DNA of 64,000 nt from Microvirga lotononidis (GCF_034627025.1 NZ_CP141048.1:1123501-1187500), one strand, 5' to 3'; numbered from the stretch's first letter, positions 39,270-48,133 are shown. The notes: a model not told the origin generated them from the letters alone. Made by a program: numbers and translations.

Positions 39270-40232
39270 ATGACCGACAAGATTCCCGTCACCGTCCTCA
39301 CAGGCTATCTCGGCGCCGGCAAGACCACCCTTCTCAACCGCATCCTCACCGAGCAGCACGGCAAGAAATATGCCGTGATCGTCAACGAGTTCGGCGAGAT
39401 CGGCATCGACAACGAGCTCGTCGTCGGCGCCGACGAGGAAGTGTTCGAGATGAACAACGGATGCATCTGCTGCACCGTGCGCGGCGACCTGATCCGCATT
39501 CTCGACGGGCTGATGAAGCGCAAGGGCAAGTTCGACGCCATCATCGTCGAGACCACCGGCCTCGCCGATCCCGCCCCCGTGGCCCAGACCTTCTTCATGG
39601 ACCAGGACGTGTCCGACACCGCCCGCCTCGACGCGGTGGTGACGGTGGCCGACGCCAAGTGGCTGTCCGACCGCCTGAAGGACGCCCCGGAGGCGAAGAA
39701 CCAGATCGCCTTCGCGGACGTGATCATCCTCAACAAGATCGACCTCGTTTCCGCGGGTGAACTGGAAGAGGTCGAGGCGCGGATCCGCGCCATCAACCCC
39801 TACGCCAAGGTCCACCGCACGCAGAACTGCGCCATCCCGATCTCCGAGGTCCTCGACCGCAAGGCGTTCGACCTCGACCGGATCATCGAGATCGAGCCCG
39901 ACTTCCTGGAGGAAGGCCACCACCATCATCACGACGAGGAGATGCAGTCCGTTTCCGTCGCCATCGACGGCGAGGTGGATCCGGAAAAGTTCATGCCCTG
40001 GATCTCGAACCTCACCCAGGTCGAGGGCCCGAACATCCTGCGCTGCAAGGGCATCGTGGCATTCCCGAACGAGCCGAAGCGCTTCGTCTTCCAGGGCGTC
40101 CACATGATCCTGGACGGGGACGTGCAGGGCGAATGGAAGCCCGGCGAGAAGCACACCTCGAAGGTGGTCTTCATCGGCCGCGACCTGAACGAGAAGGCGA
40201 TCAAGGAAGGATTCCTGGCCTGCGCGGCCTGA
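39270..40232 (+). CDS. CobW/COG0523 family GTP-binding metallochaperone
   Basis: G3E-family GTPase, 320 aa. Walker [16 protein letters not shown] at residues 12-26, metal-binding CxCC motif in NNGCICCTV (about 65-73), [10 protein letters not shown], and the guanine motif NKIDLV (about 155). A His/Asp/Glu stretch, [11 protein letters not shown], lies near residue 213, and the CobW_C domain follows. Position straight after znuA indicates the zinc-responsive subgroup (ZigA/ZagA-like) rather than cobalamin synthesis. The predicted role is handing zinc to target enzymes in zinc shortage; this is inference from family and context. Confidence 0.9.
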   Translation: MTDKIPVTVLTGYLGAGKTTLLNRILTEQHGKKYAVIVNEFGEIGIDNELVVGADEEVFEMNNGCICCTVRGDLIRILDGLMKRKGKFDAIIVETTGLADPAPVAQTFFMDQDVSDTARLDAVVTVADAKWLSDRLKDAPEAKNQIAFADVIILNKIDLVSAGELEEVEARIRAINPYAKVHRTQNCAIPISEVLDRKAFDLDRIIEIEPDFLEEGHHHHHDEEMQSVSVAIDGEVDPEKFMPWISNLTQVEGPNILRCKGIVAFPNEPKRFVFQGVHMILDGDVQGEWKPGEKHTSKVVFIGRDLNEKAIKEGFLACAA

Positions 40233-40313
40233 CGGCTGCGGAATCGGATCCGCCGGTGGTGTTCGCCTGCGGGTCCGATGCTATATGGCAGCGCGCATGA
40301 AGGAATCGCTTTG

Positions 40314-41318
40314 ATGAGTACTGGAACCGCTCCGTCCCTGACCCAGAACGTGGCGCCTCTCGCGGCAGGCGCGCATGTGACCGGGATCGGCTGGCTGAAG
40401 GGCACGGCCGCCTTCGGCCTCGGCGACGGCGGCGTTCTCCTGGCCAAGGACGGCGAGAGCCATCGCGTCGAGGCGCACCCGGATGCGGGCGTGCTGGTGG
40501 CGGCCAGCGACGGCGAGCGCTTCGTCACCGGCGGCGACGACGGCCGCGTCGCCGTCACGGGATCCGACGGCTCCACGAAGACCCTGGCTGAAACAAAGGG
40601 TGCCTGGATCGACTCGCTCGCCGTCAACGCGGGTGGCGCCTTCGCCTATGGCGTCGGCAAGCGTGTGATCGCCCGCGACGACAAGGGCCGGGAGAAGACC
40701 CTCGAGGTTCCCTCCGCGGCCCGCGGCCTCGCCTTCGCGCCCAAGGGCTACCGGCTGGCGATCTCCCATTACAACGGCGCGACGCTCTGGTTCCCCAACG
40801 TGGAAGCCAAGCCCGAATCCCTGGAATGGAAAGGCTCCCATCTCGACATCACCTGGTCGCCCGATGCCCGCTTCGTGGTGACCTCCATGCAGGAGAACGC
40901 GCTCCACGGCTGGCGGCTCATCCCGGACAAGGGCCATATGCGCATGAGCGGCTATCCGTCGAAGACGCGCTCCTTCTCCTGGTCGAGCGACGGCAAATGG
41001 CTCGCCACCTCCGGCGCGGAAGCCGCCATCATCTGGCCCTTCGAATCGAAGGAAGGCCCCATGGGCAAGGCGCCGCGGGAATGCGGCGTGCGCCCCGCCA
41101 AGGTCAGCCGGGTGGCCTTCCATCCGAACACCCTCGTGCTGGCGGTGGGCTACGAGGACGGCTGCATCCTGCTCATCCGTCTCAACGACGCCTCGGAACT
41201 CCTGGTCCGCCCGGCCGTCAAGGACAGCGGCATCACGGCCATGGCCTGGGATAAGGGTGGGAAGCGCCTCGCCTTCGGCTGCGAGGACGGCCAGGCTGGC
41301 ATCCTGACCCTGCCGTGA
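40314..41318 (+). CDS. WD40-repeat beta-propeller protein
   Basis: Cytosolic WD40-like propeller, 334 aa from ATG 40314; the longer upstream frame is not needed. Repeated blades include DGERFVTGGDDGRVAVTGSDG, AFAPKGYRLAISHYNGATLW, DITWSPDARFVVTSMQENALHGW, SWSSDGKWLATSGAEAAIIW, AFHPNTLVLAVGYEDGCILL and AWDKGGKRLAFGCEDGQAGIL, about seven in all. No signal peptide. It lies 81 bases after the COG0523 gene and overlaps the next gene, so it probably belongs to the zinc locus. A scaffolding role is a guess. Confidence 0.85.
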   Translation: MSTGTAPSLTQNVAPLAAGAHVTGIGWLKGTAAFGLGDGGVLLAKDGESHRVEAHPDAGVLVAASDGERFVTGGDDGRVAVTGSDGSTKTLAETKGAWIDSLAVNAGGAFAYGVGKRVIARDDKGREKTLEVPSAARGLAFAPKGYRLAISHYNGATLWFPNVEAKPESLEWKGSHLDITWSPDARFVVTSMQENALHGWRLIPDKGHMRMSGYPSKTRSFSWSSDGKWLATSGAEAAIIWPFESKEGPMGKAPRECGVRPAKVSRVAFHPNTLVLAVGYEDGCILLIRLNDASELLVRPAVKDSGITAMAWDKGGKRLAFGCEDGQAGILTLP

Positions 41319-41605
41319 GGTCGCCCGTGGTCCGTCTCGGCGCTTTCCTGAGAGGCACGTTCGGCCTGCCCAAGCCCGACAAGCAGGCGGTCGACCGGGT
41401 GAAGGACCTCGCACGGTCAGCCCTCGAGACGGCGCCGGATACCGCCTTCGCGGTCAATGAAATCGCCTGCAACGATCCCGGCTGCCCCGGGATCGAGACC
41501 GTGATCCTGGTGATGGAGCCCGGCCGGAAGACCCGGGCGCTCAAAATCGCCAAGTCTCTCGACGACGTCATGGAACAAGATATCATCGGAGCTCTTGATC
41601 CTTAG
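41315..41605 (+). CDS. Small conserved-looking protein with CNDPGCPG motif
   Basis: 96-aa protein, GTG start at 41315 overlapping the WD40 stop (GTGA), or GTG 41327. I do not know a named family. The sequence AVNEIACNDPGCPGIETVILVM has two cysteines five apart that could bind metal, with a strong beta-type core, and ends KIAKSLDDVMEQDIIGAL. Translational coupling to the WD40 gene in the zinc locus suggests a joint function. Confidence 0.8.
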   Translation: MRSPVVRLGAFLRGTFGLPKPDKQAVDRVKDLARSALETAPDTAFAVNEIACNDPGCPGIETVILVMEPGRKTRALKIAKSLDDVMEQDIIGALDP

Positions 41606-41735
41606 GCATCGGACCCGAAAGTGGAATGCACTCTCGGGATCCATTCGATGCCTTTTCTGAAGCGACGCATCGTGTGGAGCGGACCCGGAGGGCCGCGTCA
41701 GCGAAAACCGGACCCCGTTTTTCCGCACGATGCGT
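41605..41735. repeat. Two-module palindromic intergenic repeat, copy 3
   Basis: Module 1 (41605-41652) has arms GGCATCG / CGATGCC and inner CCGAAAGTG / CACTCTCGG. Module 2 has arms ACGCATCGTG (41665-41674) and CACGATGCGT (41726-41735) around a GCGAAAACCGGA core. It is the same two-module plan as 579-691 and 7389-7481. It starts at the stop codon of the small protein gene and ends just before the ribosome-binding site of the DUF2937 gene. Confidence 0.75.
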
Positions 41736-41746
41736 GGAGGCCAAGT

Positions 41747-42262
41747 TTGTCCAGGATCGTTCGCATCGTGGCTTTCGGATTGGGCCTGTGTGGCGGTGTC
41801 GTCGCCTCACAGGGGCCCGAATTCGCGCAGCAATACCGTCAGCGCCTCGGCGGCACCATCGACGAGCTGCAGCGCGTGATCACGCGTTTCGATGCGGATG
41901 CGCAGGCCAGCGGCGAGACCCTGGAAAGCGCCATCACCCGCCTGCGCTCCAACGCGGACGATTTCGTCAGCCGCCAGGGCGCTGCCATGCAGGCCAATGT
42001 GGAGCGCCTCAGCCGCCTGGAAGCCCATCGCGGCGCGATGATGCAGGCCGGCCCCTTCTCCCGCATCGCCCTGATGGTGCGGGACGGCGACCAGGACGTG
42101 ATGGAAGCGGTCTATCGCGATTTCGAGCCGGCCCTGCCGGTGACCGAGGAAGGAATCCTGTCGAGCGCGGCCGGCTTCGTCGCCCTGTGGGGCGGCATGC
42201 TCCTGCTGGCGGGTTTTATTCGCAGCCTGTGGCGGCGGCCACGTCACACGGCGAGAGCATAA
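41747..42262 (+). CDS. DUF2937 family membrane protein, TTG start
   Basis: 171-aa protein of the DUF2937 family. The start is TTG 41747, chosen because GGAGG ends six bases before it; upstream ATG codons fall inside the repeat element. N-terminal hydrophobic segment IVRIVAFGLGLCGGVVASQ followed by the family-typical GPEFAQQYRQRLGGTIDEL, a long alpha-helical middle region, and a C-terminal membrane helix GFVALWGGMLLLAGFIRSLW. Function unknown; two anchors with an extracytoplasmic helical region seem likely. Confidence 0.85.
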   Translation: MSRIVRIVAFGLGLCGGVVASQGPEFAQQYRQRLGGTIDELQRVITRFDADAQASGETLESAITRLRSNADDFVSRQGAAMQANVERLSRLEAHRGAMMQAGPFSRIALMVRDGDQDVMEAVYRDFEPALPVTEEGILSSAAGFVALWGGMLLLAGFIRSLWRRPRHTARA

Positions 42263-42324
42263 CGGGGTCGTCTCACACACTCTCCCCTGCTCCTCAGAAT
42301 GAGGTTAGGTTTGAGTCGTCCCGA

Positions 42325-42663
42325 TTAAGCCCCACGCTCCGGCTTTCCGGCCAGCACAACATAAAATCCCAGACCATCCTGCGCCGGCAGGGTCTGCAGC
42401 CGGTCGATCCAGCCGCGCTTCTTCGCGTCGAGCAGGGCCTTGCCTACGGGCTGGAACAGCGTCTCGCCGCCGCCTTCCGGCGGCGGATCGAGGCGGATGG
42501 CGACCGCTTTCGGCGCCGCGAAGCGGCTGCGCTCCAGCATGTCCTGGATCGACGCTTCCGCCTTCGCGCGCGAGACGCCCCGCAGGTCGAGCACGCTTTC
42601 GGCATCCGTGACGCCGAGGCCGCCGCGGAACTTGTTGGCGTAGAATTCCTCGAAATGAGGCAT
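42325..42663 (-). CDS. Uncharacterised small protein, weakly Smr-like
   Basis: 112-aa soluble protein. I do not recognise it with certainty. The segment VLDLRGVSRAKAEASIQDMLERSRF vaguely resembles the DLHG helix-start of Smr domains, and GGGETLFQPVGKALLDAKKRGWID follows. Start ATG 42663 (MPHFEEFYANKFRGG). It lies downstream of homospermidine synthase on the same strand, separated by a strong hairpin (42681-42709). Confidence 0.7.
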   Translation of the reverse strand: MPHFEEFYANKFRGGLGVTDAESVLDLRGVSRAKAEASIQDMLERSRFAAPKAVAIRLDPPPEGGGETLFQPVGKALLDAKKRGWIDRLQTLPAQDGLGFYVVLAGKPERGA

Positions 42664-42680
42664 ACCGGCTCACTCCATGG

Positions 42681-42709
42681 GTCGTGCCCGGGCCAAGCCC
42701 GGGCACGAC
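42681..42709. repeat. 13-base-pair perfect hairpin after the homospermidine synthase gene
   Basis: GTCGTGCCCGGGC (42681-42693), loop CAA, GCCCGGGCACGAC (42697-42709). It begins seven bases after the hss stop on the minus strand. No T-run follows, so it is more likely a repeat-type RNA-stabilising hairpin or Rho-assisted end than a classical terminator. Related in style to the GGCCGGG hairpins at 22827-22849 and 49766-49788. Confidence 0.75.
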
Positions 42710-42716
42710 GTATCGG

Positions 42717-44147
42717 TCAGCGCACCAGGATGTTCCGGAACTGCCACGGGTCGGAGGTGTCGATGTCCTCCGGGAAGAATCCGGGGCGGTCGTCGAGCGG
42801 CGTCCAATCCGTGTAATAGCCCTTCACCGGACCCAGATAGGGCAGTTGCACCTCCAGGCAGCGGCGGAAGTCGATGTCGTCGGCCTCCACGATGCCCGCA
42901 TTCGGATTCTCCAGCGCCCACACCATGCCGGCGAGCACGGCGGAGGTCACCTGAAGACCGGTCGCGTTCTGATACGGCGCGAGCTTGCGGGTTTCCTCGA
43001 TGGACAGCTGCGAACCGTACCAATAGGCGTTCTTGCCGTGGCCGTAGAGCAGCACGCCGAGTTCGTCGATGCCGTCGACGATCTCATCCTCGGTGAGGAT
43101 GTGCTGCTTGCCCTGGAACTTGCCGGCTGCGCCGAACATCTCGTGCATCGACAGCACCGCGTCGTTCGCCGGATGATAGGCGTAGTGGCAGGTCGGACGG
43201 TAGGCGACCTTGTCGCCGTCGCGCACGGTGAAGTAATCCGCGATCGAGATCGCCTCGTTATGCGTGACGAGGAAGCCGTATTGCGGACCGGGCGTCGGGC
43301 ACCAGGTGCGCACGCGGGTATTCGCGCCGGGCTGGAGCAGGTAGATCGCCGCGCCGCAGCCCTTGTCGTGCGTGCGGGCGTTGTCCGGCATCCACGTCTC
43401 GTGCGTGCCCCAGCCGAGCTCCGCCGGCTGCAGGCCCTCGGACACGAAGCCGTCCACCGACCAGGTGTTCACGAACACGCCCATGGGCTTGGGATGCTCG
43501 GCGCGCTGCGTGTCGCGCTCGGCGACGTGGATGCCCTTCACGCCGATGCGCTGCATGAGCGCGGCCCATTCCTCGCGGTTCTTCGGCACTTCGACGTCGA
43601 GGCCCGTATCCTTGGCGATGTTGAGGAGCGCCTGCTTCACGAACCAGGACACCATGCCGGGATTGGCGCCGCAGCAGTTCACCGCGGTAGGACCGCCGGG
43701 GTTCTGCCGGCGGGCGTCGAGGATGTTCTCGCGCAGCATGTAGTTGGTGCGCACGGACGGGTCGGCGTTCTTGTCGAAGTAGAAGCCGGCCCAGGGCTCG
43801 GCCACGGTGTCGATGTAGAGAGCGCCGAGCTCGCGGCAGAGCTCCATGATGGCGCGGGACGACGTGTCCACCGAGACGTTCACGCAGAAGCCCTGCCCGC
43901 CGCCTTCCGTCAGCAGCGGCGTCAGGATCTCGCGGTAGTTGTCGGGCGTGAGCGCCTTGTTGACCAGCGTGATTCCGCGCACGTCGAGCATGCTGCGGTC
44001 GGTGTCGACAGGATCGATGACCGTGAAGCGGTTCTTGTCGAACTCGAAATGCCGTTCGATCAGGGGCAGCATGCCTTTGCCGATCGAACCGAACCCGATC
44101 ATGACAATCGGGCCGGTAATGCGGCCGTGGATGGGCCAAGTGGTCAT
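42717..44147 (-). CDS. hss: Homospermidine synthase
   Basis: NAD-dependent enzyme that joins aminobutyl groups from putrescine (or spermidine) to putrescine to give sym-homospermidine, the main long polyamine in many Rhizobiales. 476 aa, normal length. The N-terminal Rossmann motif is VMIGFGSIGKGMLPLIERHF; further on CGANPGMVSWFVKQALL and PVDTDRSMLDVRG are typical. Ornithine decarboxylase, which supplies putrescine, lies 2.2 kb away on the same strand, with MFS and GNAT genes in between. Confidence 0.95.
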   Translation of the reverse strand: MTTWPIHGRITGPIVMIGFGSIGKGMLPLIERHFEFDKNRFTVIDPVDTDRSMLDVRGITLVNKALTPDNYREILTPLLTEGGGQGFCVNVSVDTSSRAIMELCRELGALYIDTVAEPWAGFYFDKNADPSVRTNYMLRENILDARRQNPGGPTAVNCCGANPGMVSWFVKQALLNIAKDTGLDVEVPKNREEWAALMQRIGVKGIHVAERDTQRAEHPKPMGVFVNTWSVDGFVSEGLQPAELGWGTHETWMPDNARTHDKGCGAAIYLLQPGANTRVRTWCPTPGPQYGFLVTHNEAISIADYFTVRDGDKVAYRPTCHYAYHPANDAVLSMHEMFGAAGKFQGKQHILTEDEIVDGIDELGVLLYGHGKNAYWYGSQLSIEETRKLAPYQNATGLQVTSAVLAGMVWALENPNAGIVEADDIDFRRCLEVQLPYLGPVKGYYTDWTPLDDRPGFFPEDIDTSDPWQFRNILVR

Positions 44148-44396
44148 CGATTATTCTCCTTTGCGGGTCCTGGAACAGGACGAGAGGTCTCCGGTGTGAA
44201 CGGTTCCGGGCGCATCTAGGATTGAGGAGCCCCCGGGGTCAATGGCTGTGGCTCTCCACAAGTGCCGAAGCGCAATTTCCCTGCGGATGGCGAAGGCCGG
44301 ATGACGACGACAGCCATGCCGGTCCATTTCGTCCTCGACATCGTGAAACAGGACTGCAAGATCGCAGGATCTTCGTCTCTCAGCCGGCTCGGACCG

Positions 44397-45626
44397 ATGA
44401 AATTTCATGAACTTGTCAGGGAGCACTGGCGCATCATCGGCTTCGGCTTCGCGCTGACCTTCCTGTCCTCCTTCGGCCAGACCTTCTTCATCTCCCTGTC
44501 GGGGCCGGATATCCGCGAGACGTTCGGCCTGACGCACGGCGCGTTCGGCTCCATCTATTCCGCCGCAACCCTGTCCTCGGGACTGCTGATGATCTGGGCC
44601 GGCAGCGTCATCGACCGGGTCGACATCCGGCTCTACGCCACCACGGCCATGCTCGGCCTGACCGTGGCGGCCGTCGGCCTGTCCCTTGCGCCCAATCTCA
44701 TCCTGCTGGGCCTCAGCCTCTTCGCCTTGCGCCTCTTCGGCCAGGGAATGCTCAGCCATGCGGGCGTGATGAGCACGGCCCGCCTGCACGAGGGCGTTCG
44801 CGGCCGGGCTCTGGGCGTGGCGGCTCTCGGCTTTCCGGCCGGCGAAGCGACCCTGCCGGCGATCGCCATCGCGCTGATCGCATTCTTCGGCTGGACGGGC
44901 GCCTGGCGCATCGTCGCGCTCGTCATCGTCGCTGCGCTCTGCCTCGGCTGGCTGCTCGGCGCGCTTCTGAAGCGAAGGGATGCCGACCTCGGCGGAGCTG
45001 CACGGAAAACACCCTTGAACGATGCGGGACCGCGTTGGGCCGACATCTTGCGGGACTGGCGCTTTCTTGCGCTGATCCCCACCATGATCGGCTATCCGGC
45101 CATCATGACGGCCTACTTCTTCCATCAGCGTTTCATCGCCGATGTGAAAGGCTGGTCCCTGGAGCTTCTGGCAAGCAGCATCACGCTCTTCGCGCTGGTA
45201 TCCGTCGCGGTTGCCATGAGCGCGGGCAGTTTCGTCGACCGTTTCGGCGCCGTGCGTCTCAGCCATTTCTACCTCGCCGGCATGACGGCCGCATCCCTCA
45301 CGCTCGCCATGTTCGATGCCCCTTACCTGCCGCTCGTGTTCTTCGGCCTGATCGGTCTGACGTCCGGCTGCACCAACGTGGTGATCGCAGCCGTCCTGGC
45401 TGAGCTTTTCGGCACGACGCATCTTGGAAAGATTCGTGCGCTCGCGGGTGCGATCATGGTCGTTGCCTCGGCGGCGACGCCGGGCGCCATCGGGCTCCTG
45501 TTCGATGCCGGGGTGTCTCTCGAATCGATCTGTTTAGGCTTTGCCGCCTACATGATCGCAGCCGCAGCCGTCACCTTCGTTCTGCCCGATCCGAGGGCCG
45601 CGCGCTTGCAGCCCTCGGAGGGATAG
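44397..45626 (+). CDS. MFS transporter
   Basis: Twelve-helix major facilitator, 409 aa from ATG 44397 (MKFHELVREHWRIIGFGFALTFLSSFGQTFF). The longer upstream frame is not membrane-like and lacks a start with support. A central cytoplasmic loop, KRRDADLGGAARKTP, divides two six-helix halves. No substrate motif is recognisable. The position between hss and ornithine decarboxylase invites a polyamine or amino-acid link, but nothing in the sequence shows it. Confidence 0.9.
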   Translation: MKFHELVREHWRIIGFGFALTFLSSFGQTFFISLSGPDIRETFGLTHGAFGSIYSAATLSSGLLMIWAGSVIDRVDIRLYATTAMLGLTVAAVGLSLAPNLILLGLSLFALRLFGQGMLSHAGVMSTARLHEGVRGRALGVAALGFPAGEATLPAIAIALIAFFGWTGAWRIVALVIVAALCLGWLLGALLKRRDADLGGAARKTPLNDAGPRWADILRDWRFLALIPTMIGYPAIMTAYFFHQRFIADVKGWSLELLASSITLFALVSVAVAMSAGSFVDRFGAVRLSHFYLAGMTAASLTLAMFDAPYLPLVFFGLIGLTSGCTNVVIAAVLAELFGTTHLGKIRALAGAIMVVASAATPGAIGLLFDAGVSLESICLGFAAYMIAAAAVTFVLPDPRAARLQPSEG

Positions 45627-45632
45627 ACGGCG

Positions 45633-46205
45633 TCAGCGCGCCGGGCGAAGGCCCGGCAAGGCACCCTGCGCCGCAGCGGCCACGAGCGCGCCGAGATCCG
45701 GCTTCTGCTCGAAGGCGCCGGTGGCGGATACGAGGCCGCGAGCGCCCGCGAGCGCCCCCGTCTCGAGTTCAAGCGCCAGGAAGCGATTGCGCTCGTAGGG
45801 ACCCGGCAGCCAGAGGGAGCCCGTCTTGTCCGTCGAGAAGCCGAAGCGCTCGTAATAGGGCGCATCGCCCACCAGCAGCACCGCCTTGTGGCCGAGATCG
45901 GCCGCGCGCGCGAGCGCCTCGCGCATCAGCTTGCCGCCGAGACCGAGGCTCTGCACGGACGGGTCGATGGCGATGGGCCCGAGCATCAGGGCCGGACGAT
46001 TCGGACCGGCCGAGATGTGCCACAGGCGCACCGTGCCGATGATCTCGCCGCCCCGGTCGATGACCAGGGACAAACCGTCGGCCGGCATCCTGCCCTCGCG
46101 CAGGCGTTCGCAGGTCTTCTGGAACCGGGTGGGTCCGAAGCAGGCATCGAGCAGCGCCTCGCGCGCCTCGACATCGCGGAAGATTTCTTCGCGGATCGTG
46201 ATCAT
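45633..46205 (-). CDS. GNAT family N-acetyltransferase
   Basis: 190-aa acyl-CoA-dependent acetyltransferase from ATG 46205 (GGAGG eight bases upstream). MITIREEIFRDVEAREALLDACFG opens the fold; LGPIAIDPSVQSLGLGGKLMREAL is the acetyl-CoA-binding motif A (Q-x-x-G-x-G/A region, about 75-95), and VLLVGDAPYYERFGF is the usual late motif. Resembles the YhbS-like subgroup. It lies 130 bases downstream of ornithine decarboxylase in the same direction; polyamine acetylation is possible but unproven. Confidence 0.9.
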   Translation of the reverse strand: MITIREEIFRDVEAREALLDACFGPTRFQKTCERLREGRMPADGLSLVIDRGGEIIGTVRLWHISAGPNRPALMLGPIAIDPSVQSLGLGGKLMREALARAADLGHKAVLLVGDAPYYERFGFSTDKTGSLWLPGPYERNRFLALELETGALAGARGLVSATGAFEQKPDLGALVAAAAQGALPGLRPAR

Positions 46206-46300
46206 GGCCGTGGCCTCCCAAGACACGTGGGGTGAGCGACAGCCCTCGCACCGGCTTGAACTTGAAGCCGGCCGTCCGGGACAACTCTGTTGAGGTTGAT

Positions 46301-46325
46301 GCCTGCCTCATTCGACGAGGCAGGC
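46301..46325 (-). terminator. Terminator-like hairpin after the ornithine decarboxylase gene
   Basis: On the minus strand GCCTGCCTC, loop GTCGAAT, GAGGCAGGC, a perfect 9-base-pair stem starting 11 bases after the stop. No T-run follows, so termination would be weak or Rho-assisted. Confidence 0.45.
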
Positions 46326-46335
46326 GGGACGTGAG

Positions 46336-47490
46336 TTAGATCACGTAGGACTTCAAAGGCGGGAAGCCGTTGAACGCGACCGCCGAGTAGGTGGTCGTGT
46401 AGGCGCCCGTGCCCTCGATCAGCACCTTGTCGCCGATCTCCAGCGAGACGGGGAGCGGATAAGGCTCCTTCTCGTAGAGAACGTCGGCCGAGTCGCAGGT
46501 GGGACCCGCGAGCACGCAAGGCACCATGCGGTCGTCGTCGTGCTCCGTGCGGATCGGGTAGCGGATCGACTCGTCCATCGTCTCGGCGAGACCGCCGAAC
46601 TTGCCGATGTCGAGATAGACCCAGCGCACCTCTTCCTCGTCGCGGCTCTTCTTCGAGACGAGGACGACCTCGGCCTCGATGACGCCCGCGTTGCCGACCA
46701 TGCCGCGGCCCGGCTCGATGATCGTCTCCGGGATGCGGTTGCCGAAGTGCCTCGACAGCGCCTGGAAGATCGACTCGCCGTAGGCTTCCACCTGAGGAAC
46801 CGTCTTCAGGTACTTCGTCGGGAAGCCGCCGCCGAGGTTGACCATCGACAGGTGAATGCCGCGATGGGCGCATTCACGGAAGATCGCCGAGGCAGAGCCG
46901 AGAGCCTGATCCCAGGCTTCCGTGTTGCGCTGCTGCGAACCCACGTGGAAGGACACGCCGTAGGCTTCCAGACCCTGACGATAGGCATGCTCCAGCACGT
47001 CCACGGCCATCTCGGGCACGCAGCCGAACTTGCGGGAGAGCGGCCACTCGGCGCCGGCGCCGTCGCACAGGATGCGGCAGAACACCTTCACCTCGGACGC
47101 GTCGATGCCAGCCGTGGCGGCCGCGCGGACGATCTTCTCGACCTCGACTTCGCAATCGACCGCATAGAGGCGCACGCCGAGCTCGAGGGCACGCACGATG
47201 TCGCGCTCCTTCTTGATCGTGTTGCCGAAGGAGATGCGGTCGGGCGTGGCGCCGGCATCCAGCGCGAGCTGGATCTCGACCACGGACGCCGTGTCGAAGC
47301 ACGAGCCGAGATCGGCCAGGAGCTTCAGCACCTGCGGCTCCGGGTTGGCCTTCACGGCGTAGAACACGCGCGTGTCGGGGAGCGCACGGGCAAACTTCGA
47401 ATAGTTGTCGCGCACGACCTCGAGGTCGACGACCACGCACGGGCCGTCCTCACGTCGGTTACGCAGGAATTCACGGATGCGCTGAGTCAT
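46336..47490 (-). CDS. Type III-fold PLP decarboxylase, ornithine (ornithine/lysine) decarboxylase
   Basis: Alanine-racemase-fold decarboxylase making putrescine from ornithine (some members also make cadaverine). 384 aa. PLP lysine is Lys47 in RVFYAVKANP. The AVDCEVEVEKI and NLGGGFPTKY segments follow, IIEPGRGMVG binds the phosphate, and the catalytic Cys332 lies in CDSADVLYEKEPYPL. Supplies homospermidine synthase (42717-44147). The ATG at 47490 is preceded by an unusually long structured leader. Confidence 0.93.
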   Translation of the reverse strand: MTQRIREFLRNRREDGPCVVVDLEVVRDNYSKFARALPDTRVFYAVKANPEPQVLKLLADLGSCFDTASVVEIQLALDAGATPDRISFGNTIKKERDIVRALELGVRLYAVDCEVEVEKIVRAAATAGIDASEVKVFCRILCDGAGAEWPLSRKFGCVPEMAVDVLEHAYRQGLEAYGVSFHVGSQQRNTEAWDQALGSASAIFRECAHRGIHLSMVNLGGGFPTKYLKTVPQVEAYGESIFQALSRHFGNRIPETIIEPGRGMVGNAGVIEAEVVLVSKKSRDEEEVRWVYLDIGKFGGLAETMDESIRYPIRTEHDDDRMVPCVLAGPTCDSADVLYEKEPYPLPVSLEIGDKVLIEGTGAYTTTYSAVAFNGFPPLKSYVI

Positions 47491-47743
47491 GGCGCTCTCC
47501 CCACCAAAGGTTCAATGGAGGTCTTCAAGCCTCCGGATTGAAATTCAGACGATCAGGATGTCCTGCCGTCCGGCGTCAGCGAGGGAAGACGACATCCCGC
47601 TTCGTGCGATGGAGACACGAGAAGCGGCGATGGGCTCTTCACCCGACGATGCTGCCTTGGATTGGATGGGGATACTCCATCCGCACGCCTGGCAATGATA
47701 AACAAGCCTCTTCGGTGTTGACCTTTGGAGGGCCAACGAGACC

Positions 47744-47795
47744 AAAAAAGCCCGTTCGTCGTTGCTTTAAGTCGCGTCCCCCGTTGAGAACGAGG
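47744..47795 (-). terminator. Candidate attenuator in the ornithine decarboxylase leader
   Basis: On the minus strand CCTCGTTC (47788-47795) can pair with GAACGGG (47751-47757), with one G-U pair, across a 30-base loop, followed by C and TTTTTT (47744-47749). It is about 255 bases upstream of the start codon. The 5' arm overlaps sequence just below the structured element, so the two could be mutually exclusive. The long loop makes this uncertain. Confidence 0.4.
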
Positions 47796-47798
47796 TGC

Positions 47799-47905
47799 GC
47801 CGGTTTTCGCCTCCGGCTGCCGGTTAGGGGTATCGAGAGCTAGGTCGCTCTCGGGCGGCTGTCCGGCCTCTTGTCCGGATGCCCACCAACCGGCACGCGA
47901 CCACA
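47799..47905 (-). ncRNA. Structured leader RNA, candidate speF-type element
   Basis: Three perfect hairpins in a row on the minus strand: TCCGG / CCGGA (47862-47879), CGAGAGC / GCTCTCG with six-base loop (47834-47853), and GCCGG / CCGGC (47799-47817), preceded by a GCACGTGC stretch. A conserved leader RNA called speF is known upstream of ornithine decarboxylase genes in alphaproteobacteria; gene, lineage and position match. I cannot confirm the consensus from memory. Confidence 0.5.
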
Positions 47906-48133
47906 GGCACGTGCGAAATTGGGCAGGGGTGAAATAAGCATATTCGTCAGGGATCACAAGAGCTTTTCGGACCCTTCCGAGGATTTTTTTAACCCTGCCC
48001 GGACCTGTGTCTTGCCCGCATCACCATTCAGCCTCCATTAAGCGGGACAGGTACACGGATGACGATCCGGGCCCATATTCAAAGGCCTGACTTCCGGCCA
48101 CTTTTCCTCTTGAGACGAGACCTTTCCGCAGCC

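Larger units (their letters stand above)
47491..48133. other. Long intergenic leader region of ornithine decarboxylase
   Basis: 643 bases with no convincing gene between the divergent ornithine decarboxylase and OpgD-like genes. On the minus strand a candidate promoter TTGTGA - 17 bases - TATTTC (about 47958-47930) would give a leader of some 430 nt containing several perfect hairpins and an attenuator-like element, annotated separately. The rightmost 150 bases must hold the promoter for the OpgD-like gene. Short frames here conflict with the RNA structure and have no family resemblance. Confidence 0.5.

Noticed and set aside
39270..40232. Cobalamin synthesis protein CobW
   Set aside because: No cobalamin genes are nearby; the znu operon directly upstream places it in the zinc branch of COG0523.
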